A stretch of 64,000 bases of DNA from Buddleja alternifolia (GCA_019426215.1 CM033402.1:21958104-22022103); one strand, 5' to 3'. Shown: positions 37,656-48,622, counted from the first letter of the stretch. The notes: a model not told the origin generated them from the sequence alone. Program-made: numbers and translations.

Positions 37656-38490
37656 TTTTAGTGAAAGAGATGAACTGAGATTTTCTTTTGCATTGAGAGA
37701 GAGAGAGAATAAATTTTGCAGATATGTTTGAGTAAAAGTGAATTGTCTTTCTGCAGAAATTATATTTTAAATGACACAGTAAAGAATTTTTGAAACTTGT
37801 GTTCTCTAGTCTCTGTAGGATTTAGACACGTGTAACGACTTTTGAATCTCAGCCATAAATTCATTAACTACGGACGCGAGTTTTGTGTAATAGAGAGAAG
37901 TTACATTTGGTAATTCTCATATAAAGATTTGACATCCGAGTTAAAATTTTTAAAAACGTTTGGCATTTTCAGAGTGTAACATACGCGCCTGTTTGTACAC
38001 TGACACGTACACAAACACTTACTATCTCTGAACAATCATTTTGAAAAAAGAAACTTTTGATTACCCGCCAGTTTGATGTGATAGAAGCGTGCGAGTAGAG
38101 TACAAAATAGACTTTTGAGTCTACCCACTACTTCGAGAGAAAATTGTAAACTTTATGCATGGCTTGTAAGGAAAATATTTTTATATTAAGAGTTTATTGG
38201 AATTGAATCAACGCTTAACTGATACCACTTGTTGGTATATGAGAATTAGACGCTTAGGATTGAAAAGACTTTTATATTTGAGCGTCCAATATTTTATGCA
38301 TAAGTAATACCGAGCGTTGATGATCATGCATCTGAAAGTTTTGATCATTGACGCTTGAAGTTATGGTCAAGTACAATTTTAAGGTTCCCCCTAAATTTGA
38401 TATCTTGTACCATTTAGGAAAATCCTTTTAGACACAAATTAAGTGGATTCCCCCTAAATTATATGTCTAATAAAATATGATGCAAAATGA
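37656..38490. other. Spacer between pol and the extra ORF
   Basis: Non-coding, AT-rich, with GACGCTTA and GACGCTTG near 38248 and 38350. On minus it would be the leader of the extra ORF. Confidence 0.45.
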
Positions 38491-41400
38491 TTAAGCATTT
38501 AAATCAATCATACCTAATTCACTTCTCAAAGTGAGAAAACATTGTTCGTTGAGTGCTTTGGTGAAGATATCTGACAATTGTTTGTCAGTTCCAATGAAGT
38601 GCATGGAGATATCTTTCTTTTGAATGTGGTCACGAAGAAAATGGTTTCTAATGTCAATGTGTTTGGTTCTGGAATGAAGAACAGGGTTTTGAGTTATGGC
38701 TAGAGCGCTTTGGTTATCGCAATGGATGGGGGTTGGACCTAGGATTATTCCATAATCTCTACGTTGTTGCCTCATCCATAATACTTGTGCACAACAACTT
38801 CCTGCAGCTACATATTCAGCTTCGGCTGTAGAGGTAGATATGGATTGTTGTTTCTTGCTATGCCATGAAACTAACCTATCACCTAGAAATTGACAAGTAC
38901 CACTAGTGCTTTTACGATCTATTTTGCAACCTGCAAACTCTGCATCTAAGTAACCAATTAGTTCAAAAGGAGAATCCCTAGGATACCATAAGCCCACATT
39001 CTGTGTGCCTTATAGTATTTAAGGATCTTCTTGGCAGCAATAAAGTGTGACTCTTTAGGATCGGCTTGAAATCGTGCACACATGCATACTGAAAACATAA
39101 TATCAGGTCTACTGGCAGTAAGATAAAGAAGTGAACCTATGATACCTCTATAATTGGTAATATCAACTTTCTTTCCACTTTCATCTTTATCTAGCTTAAG
39201 TGCTTGGCTCATTGGAATTTTTGAATATGATGCATTTTCCATACCAAATTTCTTAATCATATCTCTTGTATATTTAGCTTGGTTAATAAATATTCCATTA
39301 GGGAGTTGTTTAACTTGTAATCCTAAGAAGAAAGTTAATTCACCCATCATGCTCATTTCAAATTGTTCTTGCATCATTTTCGAAAATTTCTCACACAGAC
39401 GCTTGTTAGTAGAACCAAATATAATATCATCAACATAAATTTGGACTAAGAGAATATCTTCGTTATTGGTAATTTTAAATAACGTTGTATCAACGCTGCC
39501 TTTTGAAAATCCTTTACTAATAAGAAAGATAGAGAGAGTGTCATACCATGCTCGGGGTGCTTGCTTAAGCCCATAAAGTGCTTTGTCTAGCTTGTAAACC
39601 ACACCCTTACCATGATTGTTGATGAATCCTGGTGGTTGCTCTACTTCTTCTTGGAGTTTACCATTCAGGAAGGCACTCTTCACGTCCATCTGATACACCA
39701 TGAATTTGTTGAATGCTGCATACGCTAGAAACATGCGGATTGCTTCAAGACGAGCGACAGGAGCGTATGTCTCATCAAAGTCAAAACCCTCCTCTTGGCA
39801 ATATCCTTGAGCTACGAGTCTGGCTTTGTTTCTTATCACAATACCGTTCTCATCCATCTTGTTTCTATATACCCATCTAGTTCCAATAACTCCTTGGTGA
39901 GTTGGCCTTGGTACTAGCATCCAAACCTTATTTCGTTCAAACTGATTAAGCTCTTCTTGCATAGCTTCAATTCAGCTTGGGTCGCTTAGCGCTTCATCCA
40001 CTTTCTTAGGTTCCATTTGAGATAGAAAGCTTGCAAACATAGCCTCATTGAATGTAGCGACTCTAGTCCTAACAGGTGCTTCAATATCTCCAATAATCTG
40101 CTCAGTGGATGATCACGCAGCCATAGTCTGTCTGGTTGGAAGGGGTTAAGAGGTTGAACAGGTGCTTGAGGATCATACGCTTGACTACCTTCTTGCGTAG
40201 GCGCTCCAAGTTCACAATTCCTTGTGTGCTCTTAATGATAACTCTTTTCATGATCATCAGCATTTCTTACATGATTATCCAGAGTAATTTCACGAGTAAT
40301 CTTAGGAGGTGGCACTGAGATCTCATCATCGTCGTCAGTATCTTCATCAATAGTAATCTTAGACGCTTGATGACATAGATCTTCAACTCCTACATGAATT
40401 ATATTAACCTTACTCGGTTCTTGGTTAGCATCATAAAAAAAACATGAATAGATTCCTCAACCTTCGATTTGATCTTATTGAGGATGCGAAAATTCTTTCC
40501 ATTCTTGGCGTAGCCTAGAAAGATTCCCTCATCCGCTTTAGGATCAAAAGTCTTTAGGCTTTGGGATCCATTATTATGAATAAAGCACTTAGAACTAAAG
40601 ACGTGAAAATATGAAACATTTGGCTTACGTCCCTTCCACAATTCATATGGAGTTTTTCCATGCTGTTTGTTGATCATGCAACGGTTTTGAGTGTAACAGG
40701 CAGTGTTGATTGCTTCCGCCCAAAACCTAGGAGCGAGCTTGGATTCTGCTAACATAGTCCTAGCGGCTTCCTTAAGCGTTCGGTTTCGGCGCTCAGCAGC
40801 ACCATTTTGTTAGGGAGTTCTGGGAGCTGAATACTCATGATGTATTCCATTTTCTGCACAAAACTTCTCAACAATCTTGTTAGTAAACTCAGTATCGTGA
40901 TCGCTTCTTATTCTTGCAACCTTAAGATTTTTCAATATTTGAAGTTGCCGAATAAGTGTTGTTAACTTGTCACATGTTTCATCTTTGGATGAAAGAAATT
41001 CCACCCAAGTAAATCAAGAGAAATCGTCTACTATCACCAAAGTATACTTCTTACCGCTTACACTGATCGTTTGAACAGGTCTAAACAAATCCATGTGAAG
41101 TAGTTCAAGTATTCTAGAGGTAGATAGATGAGGTTTTCTCTTGAACGATGATTTAACTTGTTTACCCATTTGACAAGCGTCACAAAGGCGATCCTTATGA
41201 AATGGTCCATTTGGTAATCCCTCTACAAGATTTTGACTTATAAGCTGAGAGATCGTTTTGAAGTTGAGGTGATTCATTTTTTTATGCCATAACCAACCCA
41301 TTTTAGATTCTTTTTTAGCAACAAAACATGTTGGGTTGTTATCAAGTGTTGAACCCCAATCTACCAAATATACGTTGTTAGTTCTTTTTCCTTTCAATTT

Positions 41401-42879
41401 AGTAGACTTAGTCTTAGCGTCGTTTATATAGCAATAGTCACTTGAGAATATAACTTCAAAGCCTTTATCATAAAATTGACTTATGCTTAATAAATTGTGC
41501 TTCAGACCCTCAACATAATAAACATCACTTATCATGATGTTCCCCCTATGCACAGTACCTATACCTTTGGTTTTACGTTTGGAGTTGTCACCAAATACAA
41601 CCTGAGGACCATTGGCAGCTTGATAGTTGATTAGAAGATCTTTGGAGCCAGTCATGTGCCTTGACGATCCACTATCAAAGTACCATATAGATGTATCGGC
41701 TCTAGCTCTAGGTACCTGCAATCAAAAGGGAAGTTCTATTTCTGTTCAGGTACCCATTGTTGCTTGGGTCCTTTAACATTAGTAACTTTGTTAGTTTGAA
41801 TTAGAACTTTAGGAACCCATATTTGCCTAGTCTTCATTGTAGGAATACTGGCCTTTTTGGGTTTCACAACGTGTTGTGTGTGCTTTTTGGGTGTATCATA
41901 ATATCCTCGATTATAATGATAGTCATAATCATAGTCATAATCATATTCATCATAGTATCGATAATATGATCTTGACTGTCTAGGATATTGACGCTGGTAT
42001 TTCCTTGGCGCTGGCTTGGGTTGCACTTTTGGTGTTGGACGCTTAGCGCTTGATTCACAGTGGTCAGTCTTATCTTTAGCCTTTTTAACGTTTGGATAAA
42101 CCCGTCTTTGTGAATCTTTTGCCTTAGCCTTACCCTTGCCTGAGTTAGCTTTGACTTTCTCATTTGGCCTCTTACCATTGTTACTGGGTTCATTTTGAGT
42201 TTGACCTTGTGAACCTTTTTCAATAAAGATAACACCCTTTCCTTTGTTGTTTGTCGTAACATTAGATTGATTGGATTGTTTACCGAGTTTATCGCATCCT
42301 AAACCGGTCTTCTCACCAAATAATCTAGTTACTTCAGTCACATCATTAGCTGCTCTGATTTAGCAAGCCTAGCAATCAGATTAGCTTCTCTCTTGACTAT
42401 TATATCAAGATCGCTTTTTATTGAATGATTTCATTCTCAAGCGATTGGTTCTTCTCAATGCACTATTGCTGAACTCGCAACTCTGCTTTGAGCATCACTT
42501 TATCTCTTGTGAGTGATGAGATAATAGCGAGATCATTTTGATATATTTTGGCGGCTTCTTGACATTCATTGTAGTATTCTTTGACTTTGTCAAGTAATTC
42601 ATCATAAGAAAGAGGAATAGACAATTCATTGATTACCTCAAGAGATGCTTCATCATCTCTGGCCATGAGACATATGAGCGCTGAGTCATCTAATGGCTCA
42701 TCATCGTCGCTACTTTCTTCTGATGATTCTAAATCTTCAGGTGATTCCGCTAGCAAACCTTGTTGACGAAGGTTGCTCCTGAATTGGTTTCTATCCAAGT
42801 AATCCTGCCTTGAGGGCTTGGATACGTTTGATAAGGGCAGTTTACCTGGTAGTGCCCTGGTTTTCTGCAATTGTAACAA
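38491..42879 (-). pseudogene. Pol of the Sirevirus-like element
   Basis: On the minus strand a basic, low-complexity gag-pol junction (42879 down to 41736) is followed by protease with WYFDSGSSRHMTG (near 41690). The integrase HHCC follows (WLWHKKMNHLNF, LCDACQMGKQ), then the integrase core: D in LLHMDLFRPV, D in RSDHDTEF, E in NGAAERRNRT. TGA after VIVDDFS (about 41011) and TAA after SAPRTP (40807-40809) interrupt it, both explainable by single C-to-T changes. RT (39962-38958) keeps [11 protein letters not shown] small frameshift near 38980 separates it from RNase H, which includes DAEFAGCKIDRKSTSGTC and ends at 38491. Catalytic residues remain but the frame is broken in several places. Confidence 0.92.
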
Positions 42880-43653
42880 AGATTAGTTTTCATTTTTTGT
42901 TTATTTGTTAACCTTGCAATGTGTGGTTTTGAGACCACTGGAGCTGGGAGATTTTGAGTAGACGCTTGGTACTGAACAGGCGCTTGGGGTGAAGGAACAG
43001 AATACTGAGGCGCATGAAGTTGTTGTTGCATCGGAGAAAGTGCTTGATATGAACTTTGTCCTTGATTATTAAAACCTTTTCCTTTCTTTTCATATCTCAA
43101 GAACTTCCTGAACTTATTCAGCAGAGCTAATTCCTCTTCTTCATTGATATCTAAATTCTTTCCTTTATTCCCTGGTTTGCCTTTGATTGATGCTATAAGC
43201 GCTCCAGATTCAATCACCGGACTACTCACAACATCACTAGCAGAATTCAACTCGAACTCAAATGCCTTGAGCTCTGAAGGCATATTCTGGAGTTAGGAGA
43301 TCCAGCATATTTGATTCTCTCATAGCGGTTGTCTTCATCAAGAATTTACTTGGTAAACTTCTAAAGATCTTAACCACCATTTCTTGATTCTGCAAATCCA
43401 TTCCCAACGAAGTAAGCTCTGTAACTAGAGCTGTAAATCTTATATCTAATTGCTCTAAAGTTTCATTGGGTAGCATCTTAAATCCGTTAAACTTTTCCTT
43501 GGTAATGGAAAGTTCGTTTTCTTTGATTTGAGCTGAGCCACCACAGATTGTAGCCAACTTATCCCATATTTCTTTAGTGGTTTTGCAAGACTTGATCTTG
43601 TTGAATAAGTTGTCATTATCACCAATAGCCGTAGATAGAGCGTTACGACCAAC
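42750..43653 (-). pseudogene. Gag of the Sirevirus-like element, N-terminus lost
   Basis: The ORF frames at 43653-43258 (VGRNALSTAIGDNDNLFNKI, LPNETLEQLDIRFTAL; UBN2-type gag core) and 43283-42750 (zinc knuckle CYNCRKPGHYQVNCP, intact CCHC) make up the remaining gag. Residues upstream of VGRNALS come from the adjoining SANT-gene DNA and do not belong to gag. A one-base frame change lies near 43270. Confidence 0.85.
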
Positions 43654-43991
43654 ATTGTCTCGGAAGCATACACGCGATTGTTGTGATGACACCAATACAC
43701 ATCTTCTGTATCAGTGATCCATTTGAAAATGGTGTAACGATCAAACAATTTCTTCATTTGTAAATTGCAAGAGTCCAACTCAAAAGTGGTTCCTAGCCTC
43801 TCATTCATTGCCAACCGAGCCCTTTCAATAGCCACAACGTCATCTTCTCTCAAAGGACCACGCGAGCTTGACACAATTTTCTTGAGTTCATCGACAAAGA
43901 AATACTCGGACCCGTAATCCCAACCCGAAGTGTAAATATGATCCTTTTGGCTTCCTAAAACATGTTTCATACTCACTGTGTCTGAACTCAT
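43654..43991 (-). pseudogene. Second Myb/SANT-like protein, copy B (exon 1 fragment)
   Basis: It starts MSSDTVSMKHVLGSQKDHIY at 43991 and stays open through the DNA-binding-like region to the junction at 43654, where it runs into retrotransposon gag. At the site of the nonsense codon of copy A it reads NERLG, so it preserves the original codon. Exon 2 is missing, so no full product can be made from this copy. Confidence 0.7.
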
Positions 43992-44277
43992 CCTATTTTG
44001 TGAGCTTTTTGACAGTTTTTTGGAACAAAATGTGTTCTCTCCCTTTTTTTTTTCTTTTGGTAGTGTAGATGTAAACTGTAGTGAGTTGGTAGAGAACATA
44101 CATATTTATAGATGAACCACATTTACAACAGAAGGCATGACACCACATTTTCAGGCAATTTCCATCACATTTATTAACAATTTGAAAGCCATATCTCTAC
44201 TTTCAACTACTGTGATGTATAAATGACAGCTGTTATTAATTACCAAAACAACTTGCTAGACAACTTACCAAGCATGG

Positions 44278-44590
44278 TATGGTTGACACCAGATGGTGTA
44301 ACGAACTCTATGTCATAGTCTTTCTCCATTCCAATTAGATCACAAACAATAACAGACCAAATGAAATGAGCATTGCCACAAATCATAGTCTTTTCAGAAA
44401 AAAGAAACAACAACAAATAACCAAATGACAGCTTATGCCCTGCCACAAATATTGCCCATTTTGGACCACCCAGAAAGTATTCATTGTCTCTCTTCAGAAG
44501 GGGAAACTTGTAAGCCCCAATTTGAGTGTGCAGTGTAAACTGCTCATCCCCATTCAGCCTTGCCCTACATTTCAGACTAGAAGGCAACAT
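44278..44590 (-). pseudogene. B3 protein exon 2, copy B
   Basis: Close copy of 31279-31600 with a few changes (for example MLPSSLK for KLPSSLK, and AIFV for ARFV). It is followed in gene order by no exons 3-4. It lies on the 3' side of the solo LTR whose other side holds exon 1 (46305-46210), so this half of the locus preserves the original gene order around the insertion. Confidence 0.7.
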
Positions 44591-44635
44591 CTGGATTGTA
44601 ACGATCCATAAAAAGTACATTAATAAAATTCACTG

Positions 44636-46176
44636 TGTTGGTCCTAAGTGGCATACAAAAGGGTCTAAAAGGGGGGGGGGGGGGTTGAATAGACCCTGAA
44701 GTCTTTTTCGACTTCAAAAAATTTCGTACTAAAATGGTTTTTCGACGCTTGAAAAAGTAGACGCTTGAATTTTCTAACGCTTGACTTAAGCGTTCACTTC
44801 AAATATAGGAGCTTTGGTGAAGCGTCTACCGAAAACTGTTTTCATAAAGTTAACTTAGATTCCAAGAATTGAATACTATAACCGAGTAGGTTTGAGCGTT
44901 CACTTCTTTGATCAGTGTTAGCACAGCGGAATGATTTTTGTAGTCTTCTTTTAAAGACTTTAGCGTCACAAGAAATTTTTTAGTTGCTTAGCTTTTGATT
45001 GTGTTTTACTTAATCAGTTTATGCAATGATATGATAGTTAAAGGAATTGACTGAAAAGTAAATGACATAATATTTGTAAGGTTCGTTGGGTGGTGTAATC
45101 CCAACTACGTCTTTCTTCTCCTCGAACACTTGGAGGCAATCCACTAAAATGATTCTCCAAGAATCACACAGAATCTTCTACAAATTAGGGAGAGATGGAT
45201 GTCGATGACTTGAGCTCCTTGATCACACAGATTTCTGCTTCAAATCACTTCAATCCCCTTGCTTCTTTCACACAGAAATATGGCAAGTATCCAACTTCGA
45301 CTTCACACAGATCGTGAGGCTTGGATAGGGGTTTTTCTAAAAGGGTTTGTTTGATTTTGATGAAGTTCAACCAACTGAAAATATCTCAGTAGTAGTGTAG
45401 TTTCTTCGAAAAGAATGTTTGAGATATTGGGTTGACTGTCTCAGGATTGGAAGAAAAGCAAAGAGAATAATTTCTTTAAAGTTTGGCTTTTCTGAGATTG
45501 TAAGGAATGAGACTTCAATGCAACAGCAATTCGACTTGATAATTGTTCTCTGCATTTGGCTTGTTGTTGAAGTCGTATTTATAGACATTCTTGGAAAAAG
45601 TGTCCGTTTGACACATGCAAGGGCGCGTGTCTCTCACTTTCGCGAGTGAACAATTTTTGTCCTTTTTCCTGAAAATCTGCTGCACAAAAGTTGGTGCTGC
45701 AGTCTTTGAATAGTTGACAGTCCAATAGGGTGGCTTCTCCATACGTCTGAAAGTGCTTATCACATTTAATGCCATTATCAGTTTTTAATACATTTGAATT
45801 AAATGTCTGTTGGTATTTAATGCTTTGAGAGTATTTGCATTAAAACTCCATCTGGACTTAGAAATAAATTCAAGTGAAATTACTTCTGTCCTATAGGGTA
45901 ACGCTTGATATAGCTGGTCAATTTGGACGCTTGGAGACTTTATCTTCATTCAGAAATCAGGCGCTTGAGTCTTCAAACTTTATCACTGATAAACTCACTC
46001 AGAAATTATCAGACGCTTAGCCTAAGACTACTTAGCCTAACACTCTAGAACAAATATAAAACAAAGCCTATTACAAATCTAACATTTCAAAGCTGAAAAA
46101 TAAACTTACATAATTTTGGGGTCTAACAAAGGTCCTAATTGTCATCATCAAAACATCTAACATGAAATTCCTAACA
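44636..46176 (-). repeat. Solo LTR of the Sirevirus-like element
   Basis: 1,541 bp, same ends as 31646-33182, TATA box at 45576-45583. The left flank is CACTG (44631-44635) and the right flank CATTG (46177-46181), a 5-bp target duplication with one change. B3 gene sequence lies on both sides, so this is a solo LTR at the original insertion site. Confidence 0.88.
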
Positions 46177-46209
46177 CATTGTAAGTTAAAGTGTAAAACT
46201 AATTACAAC

Positions 46210-46305
46210 CCGAAAACTGGGCTCTATTACCATTTCTTTGTCCCAAACAGGTTCAATCAGTGGCTTCCAAAAATCAAGGCTAGGGCTGTCTTTACCACCA
46301 GCCAT
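46210..46305 (-). pseudogene. B3 protein exon 1
   Basis: It encodes MAGGKDSPSLDFWKPLIEPV and ends EPSFR before a GT donor at 46209-46208. FWKPL...PVWDKEM fits the start of a B3 domain. The rest of the domain is exon 2, present twice to the left (44590 and 31600). The retrotransposon insertion lies in the intervening intron, so splicing across the solo LTR is conceivable only into copy B, which lacks the final exons. Confidence 0.65.
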
Positions 46306-46486
46306 AATTTTCCTTTCGGATGCAAATAATAGAACAACCATATTAATAATAGATGTTTTATCAAAATATAAACAGTTGGTAACACACCACAACAACACTG
46401 AAAATGGTAAATTCTCAAATATTCATACAACCTTCCAAATATTCAATACATTCAACGTCAATTCAGTTACAATTTCCAAACCTTGT

Positions 46487-47050
46487 TCATAACAACCTTC
46501 CTAGGACAAATGACAACAACAATACAAAAAAGGCAAAAATAAAAACCGTACAAACACCACAACAATACAATAGAAAGGTTTGCACGGGAGTCAAGGCCAT
46601 GTCTACTGATCGCTTCAACGAATTGGCACTACACACGTCACATTTTGAAACATCTTTAACGCATGAATGATTGTCCACATTAGGTGACTTAGGATTGACT
46701 TGACAAAAAGAGTTTGAATTTTCGGATGCATTCACCGACTGGGCCCAAGACCGAGGGACAGTAGTCGTGGAGTAAGATGTCGATGAGGATCCATATTGAG
46801 TATTGTTTTTTGGGCAAAAGCTTGTTGATGATTTAGATGGCATCCAAGTCTGATTCAAAAGGAATGGGGGCCTGAGATGTGGTGCATCATCTTCATGATG
46901 CATATCACACCACATGAAGCACTCATCATGCTTTTTCCACAAAGGACAACGGTAGAAGTACCGGCTTGGATGCTCAGATCGGAGGCCAGCACAAATTATG
47001 AGCATGCGCCCTGCTCCACAAAGACATTGCGGAGGCCATTTTTGTTCCAT
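46487..47050 (-). CDS. GRF-type zinc-finger protein with C-terminal membrane segment
   Basis: 187 residues, uninterrupted. The N-terminus holds a GRF zinc finger with CLCGAGRMLIICAG, then SRYFYRCPLWKKHDECFMW; the pattern C-x-C ... C ... C fits zf-GRF, a small zinc-binding domain that binds nucleic acid in some proteins. A polar, low-complexity serine- and asparagine-rich linker follows, and the last 30 residues are a strong hydrophobic stretch (LLYCCGVCTVFIFAFFVLLL), likely one membrane anchor. It is the outermost minus-strand gene, about 180 bases upstream of B3 exon 1. It is the only undamaged ORF of the Harbinger cargo. Its role in the element is unknown. Confidence 0.7.
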   Translation of the reverse strand: MEQKWPPQCLCGAGRMLIICAGLRSEHPSRYFYRCPLWKKHDECFMWCDMHHEDDAPHLRPPFLLNQTWMPSKSSTSFCPKNNTQYGSSSTSYSTTTVPRSWAQSVNASENSNSFCQVNPKSPNVDNHSCVKDVSKCDVCSANSLKRSVDMALTPVQTFLLYCCGVCTVFIFAFFVLLLSFVLGRLL

Positions 47051-48309
47051 AACCTATTTTAATGTATTTCAATTTTTTAACCATCAGAAAATTCCGTATC
47101 ATAACTAATTGGACACCATAAACAATAAACAAAACGATTTGGACAAACTACGGAAATACATAAATGTGATTAACCATAATATAAATAAGTAGCATAAATA
47201 AATTGACATATGCATGACTAAAACACCTATTAAAACCTATTTTAAAACCAAGCTAACCTTAGTACACATGCATAATGAATTTATTAAATTGGGAACAACA
47301 ACAAATAAACAAATGATGAATTATCATTAAATTCATCATAACTAATATAACACAAAGAAACACCTATTAAAACCTGTTTTACAACCAACCTAACCTTAGT
47401 TTCAAAACCAACCTAACACATTTTAAAACCTGTTTCTACACAAACACAAATTCATACACATTATATTGAACAAAAAATATTCACAACAAGCTTCATAATC
47501 ACAACATTGAACCTTTTTCACGAAATACATTACCTAACCACAAATCTACACACACAGTTTCATAGCCAAGGTAGATGAACCAAATATTTCATAAAAATTA
47601 AAAAACACATAATATTGAAAAATAAACACACTTCATACACATAAACACAACCTTAAGTTATATATCTTCATAAGATTAGTCTTTTTCCTACGGGTGAGTA
47701 AAATAACATAAATTCGATTTTCAAAACTAAAATCAGGCCATAATATTAAACATGCAATGGGTAAGAATCAAACCTGAGTCACGAACACAGCAAAGATTTA
47801 CGTTGCCGAGTTTGAAGCCCGATTCACAATATACAAGAGTAAAAAATAATGTGCATAAAAATGAAAATTGCTAATTAAACTTCATCAATCGAGGAAGAAT
47901 AAGCAAAATAGACTCACAACATCATCTTAGTGCTTACCTTGCAATTAGATTTCGGAATGAGAAGTTGAAGAGGTACCGATTCCACTCGAATGGCCGGTGT
48001 ATTTGGGAGTGAAGAAGAGAGACGTTTTCCTTTTTTTCCTTCCAAATAAGGGATTGGTTCAAAAAACTGAGATAGAGGGCGGGATTACCAATGAAAACCG
48101 AGGGGTAAAGTTGGTAAAAGATTAAATATAGAGGGCCAATTATGTCACTTTGCATTTAATGTGTTGTCCAATCAAACCAACCAAACCAGGCAGCCTTTAA
48201 TATTTTCACCTAATACTTGGCTGATTTTTTGGAACCAAACAAAGGAAATTCACTGTATTCTTTGAGCCAATCAAGTAGCACAGTGTAGCAACTAGTAATC
48301 CAGGATTCC
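47051..48309. other. Right non-coding region of the Harbinger element
   Basis: AT-rich upstream region of the GRF gene. A motif around aaaaccaacctaaccttagt is repeated near 47245, 47385 and 47405. Subterminal CTTTGTTTGGTTCC-like words occur on the minus strand near 48235 and 48185. ORFs at 47934-48155 and 48210-48395 have no domain. Confidence 0.5.
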
Positions 48310-48324
48310 AACCAAACAAGCCCA
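48309..48324 (-). repeat. Right TIR of the Harbinger element
   Basis: On minus it reads GGGCTTGTTTGGTTGG. ATA follows on + at 48325-48327, matching the ATA before the left TIR. Confidence 0.7.
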
Positions 48325-48559
48325 TAAAGTATAATTTTCCTGATTCGCTTCCAATTTTTTTCAATTAAAACATTCAAAAAAATATTATAGAACATGAAAG
48401 AAAGATTAACAATAAAACTTTAAATAGTGTTGAATAAATTTTGGAAGAAGAAATAGACATTCTTTAGAAAAGAAATGAATAGAAGTAATATAAATGATAT
48501 TTTGTAATAAAATTGTTACTTTATTAATTTGTAAAGCGTAACAATCCCTTCTTTTTAAT

Positions 48560-48622
48560 TAGTTAAAACTTACTGTGTCTTTATTAATTATAAAACTTCC
48601 TACTCCCCTAATCCTAATTTTC
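48560..48622 (-). repeat. Outer inverted repeat, right arm
   Basis: Inverted copy of 17433-17495 (on + ctgtgtctttattaattata, then cttcctactcccctaatcc). Confidence 0.75.

Larger units (their letters stand above)
31646..43653 (-). mobile_element. Sirevirus-like Ty1/copia element, 5'-truncated
   Basis: Read on minus: gag, protease, integrase, RT, RNase H, then a long extra region, a polypurine tract (AAAAAGGGGGAAAT at about 33183-33196) and the 3' LTR (33182 down to 31646; TGTTAGGAATTTCATG to CCAACA). The extra region after pol and the LTR start are typical of the SIRE/Maximus group. The 5' LTR, primer site and start of gag are missing: at 43653/43654 the sequence switches to Harbinger cargo DNA. 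It lies in intron 1 of the B3 gene, flanked by CACTG. Confidence 0.9.
43654..44635 (-). repeat. Partial duplicate of the cargo region (copy B)
   Basis: 43654-44182 repeats 28552-29086 (exon 1 of the SANT-like gene and its upstream flank), and 44216-44635 repeats 31216-31645 (B3 exon 2 and its flank). They are joined by a short spacer (44183-44215). The CACTA-like fragment and B3 exons 3-4 are absent. The B3 part ends at the same retrotransposon insertion point (CACTG then TGTTGG) as copy A. Confidence 0.9.
17763..48324 (+). mobile_element. Large PIF/Harbinger-type element with nested insertions
   Basis: The left end reads GGCCTTGTTTGGTTG and the right end, on the minus strand, GGGCTTGTTTGGTTGG. 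Both are flanked outside by ATA, a possible 3-bp target duplication of the Harbinger type. The word TTGTTTGGTT recurs subterminally at both ends (about 17820; about 48235 and 48185 on the minus strand). Inside are a Harbinger DDE transposase and a Myb/SANT protein on +, then a SANT-like, a B3 and a GRF gene on -. Removing the Gypsy insertion, the CACTA-like fragment and the Sirevirus block leaves about 8.7 kb. That the minus-strand genes belong to this element rests on their lying between the TIRs with no separate ends seen. Confidence 0.68.
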
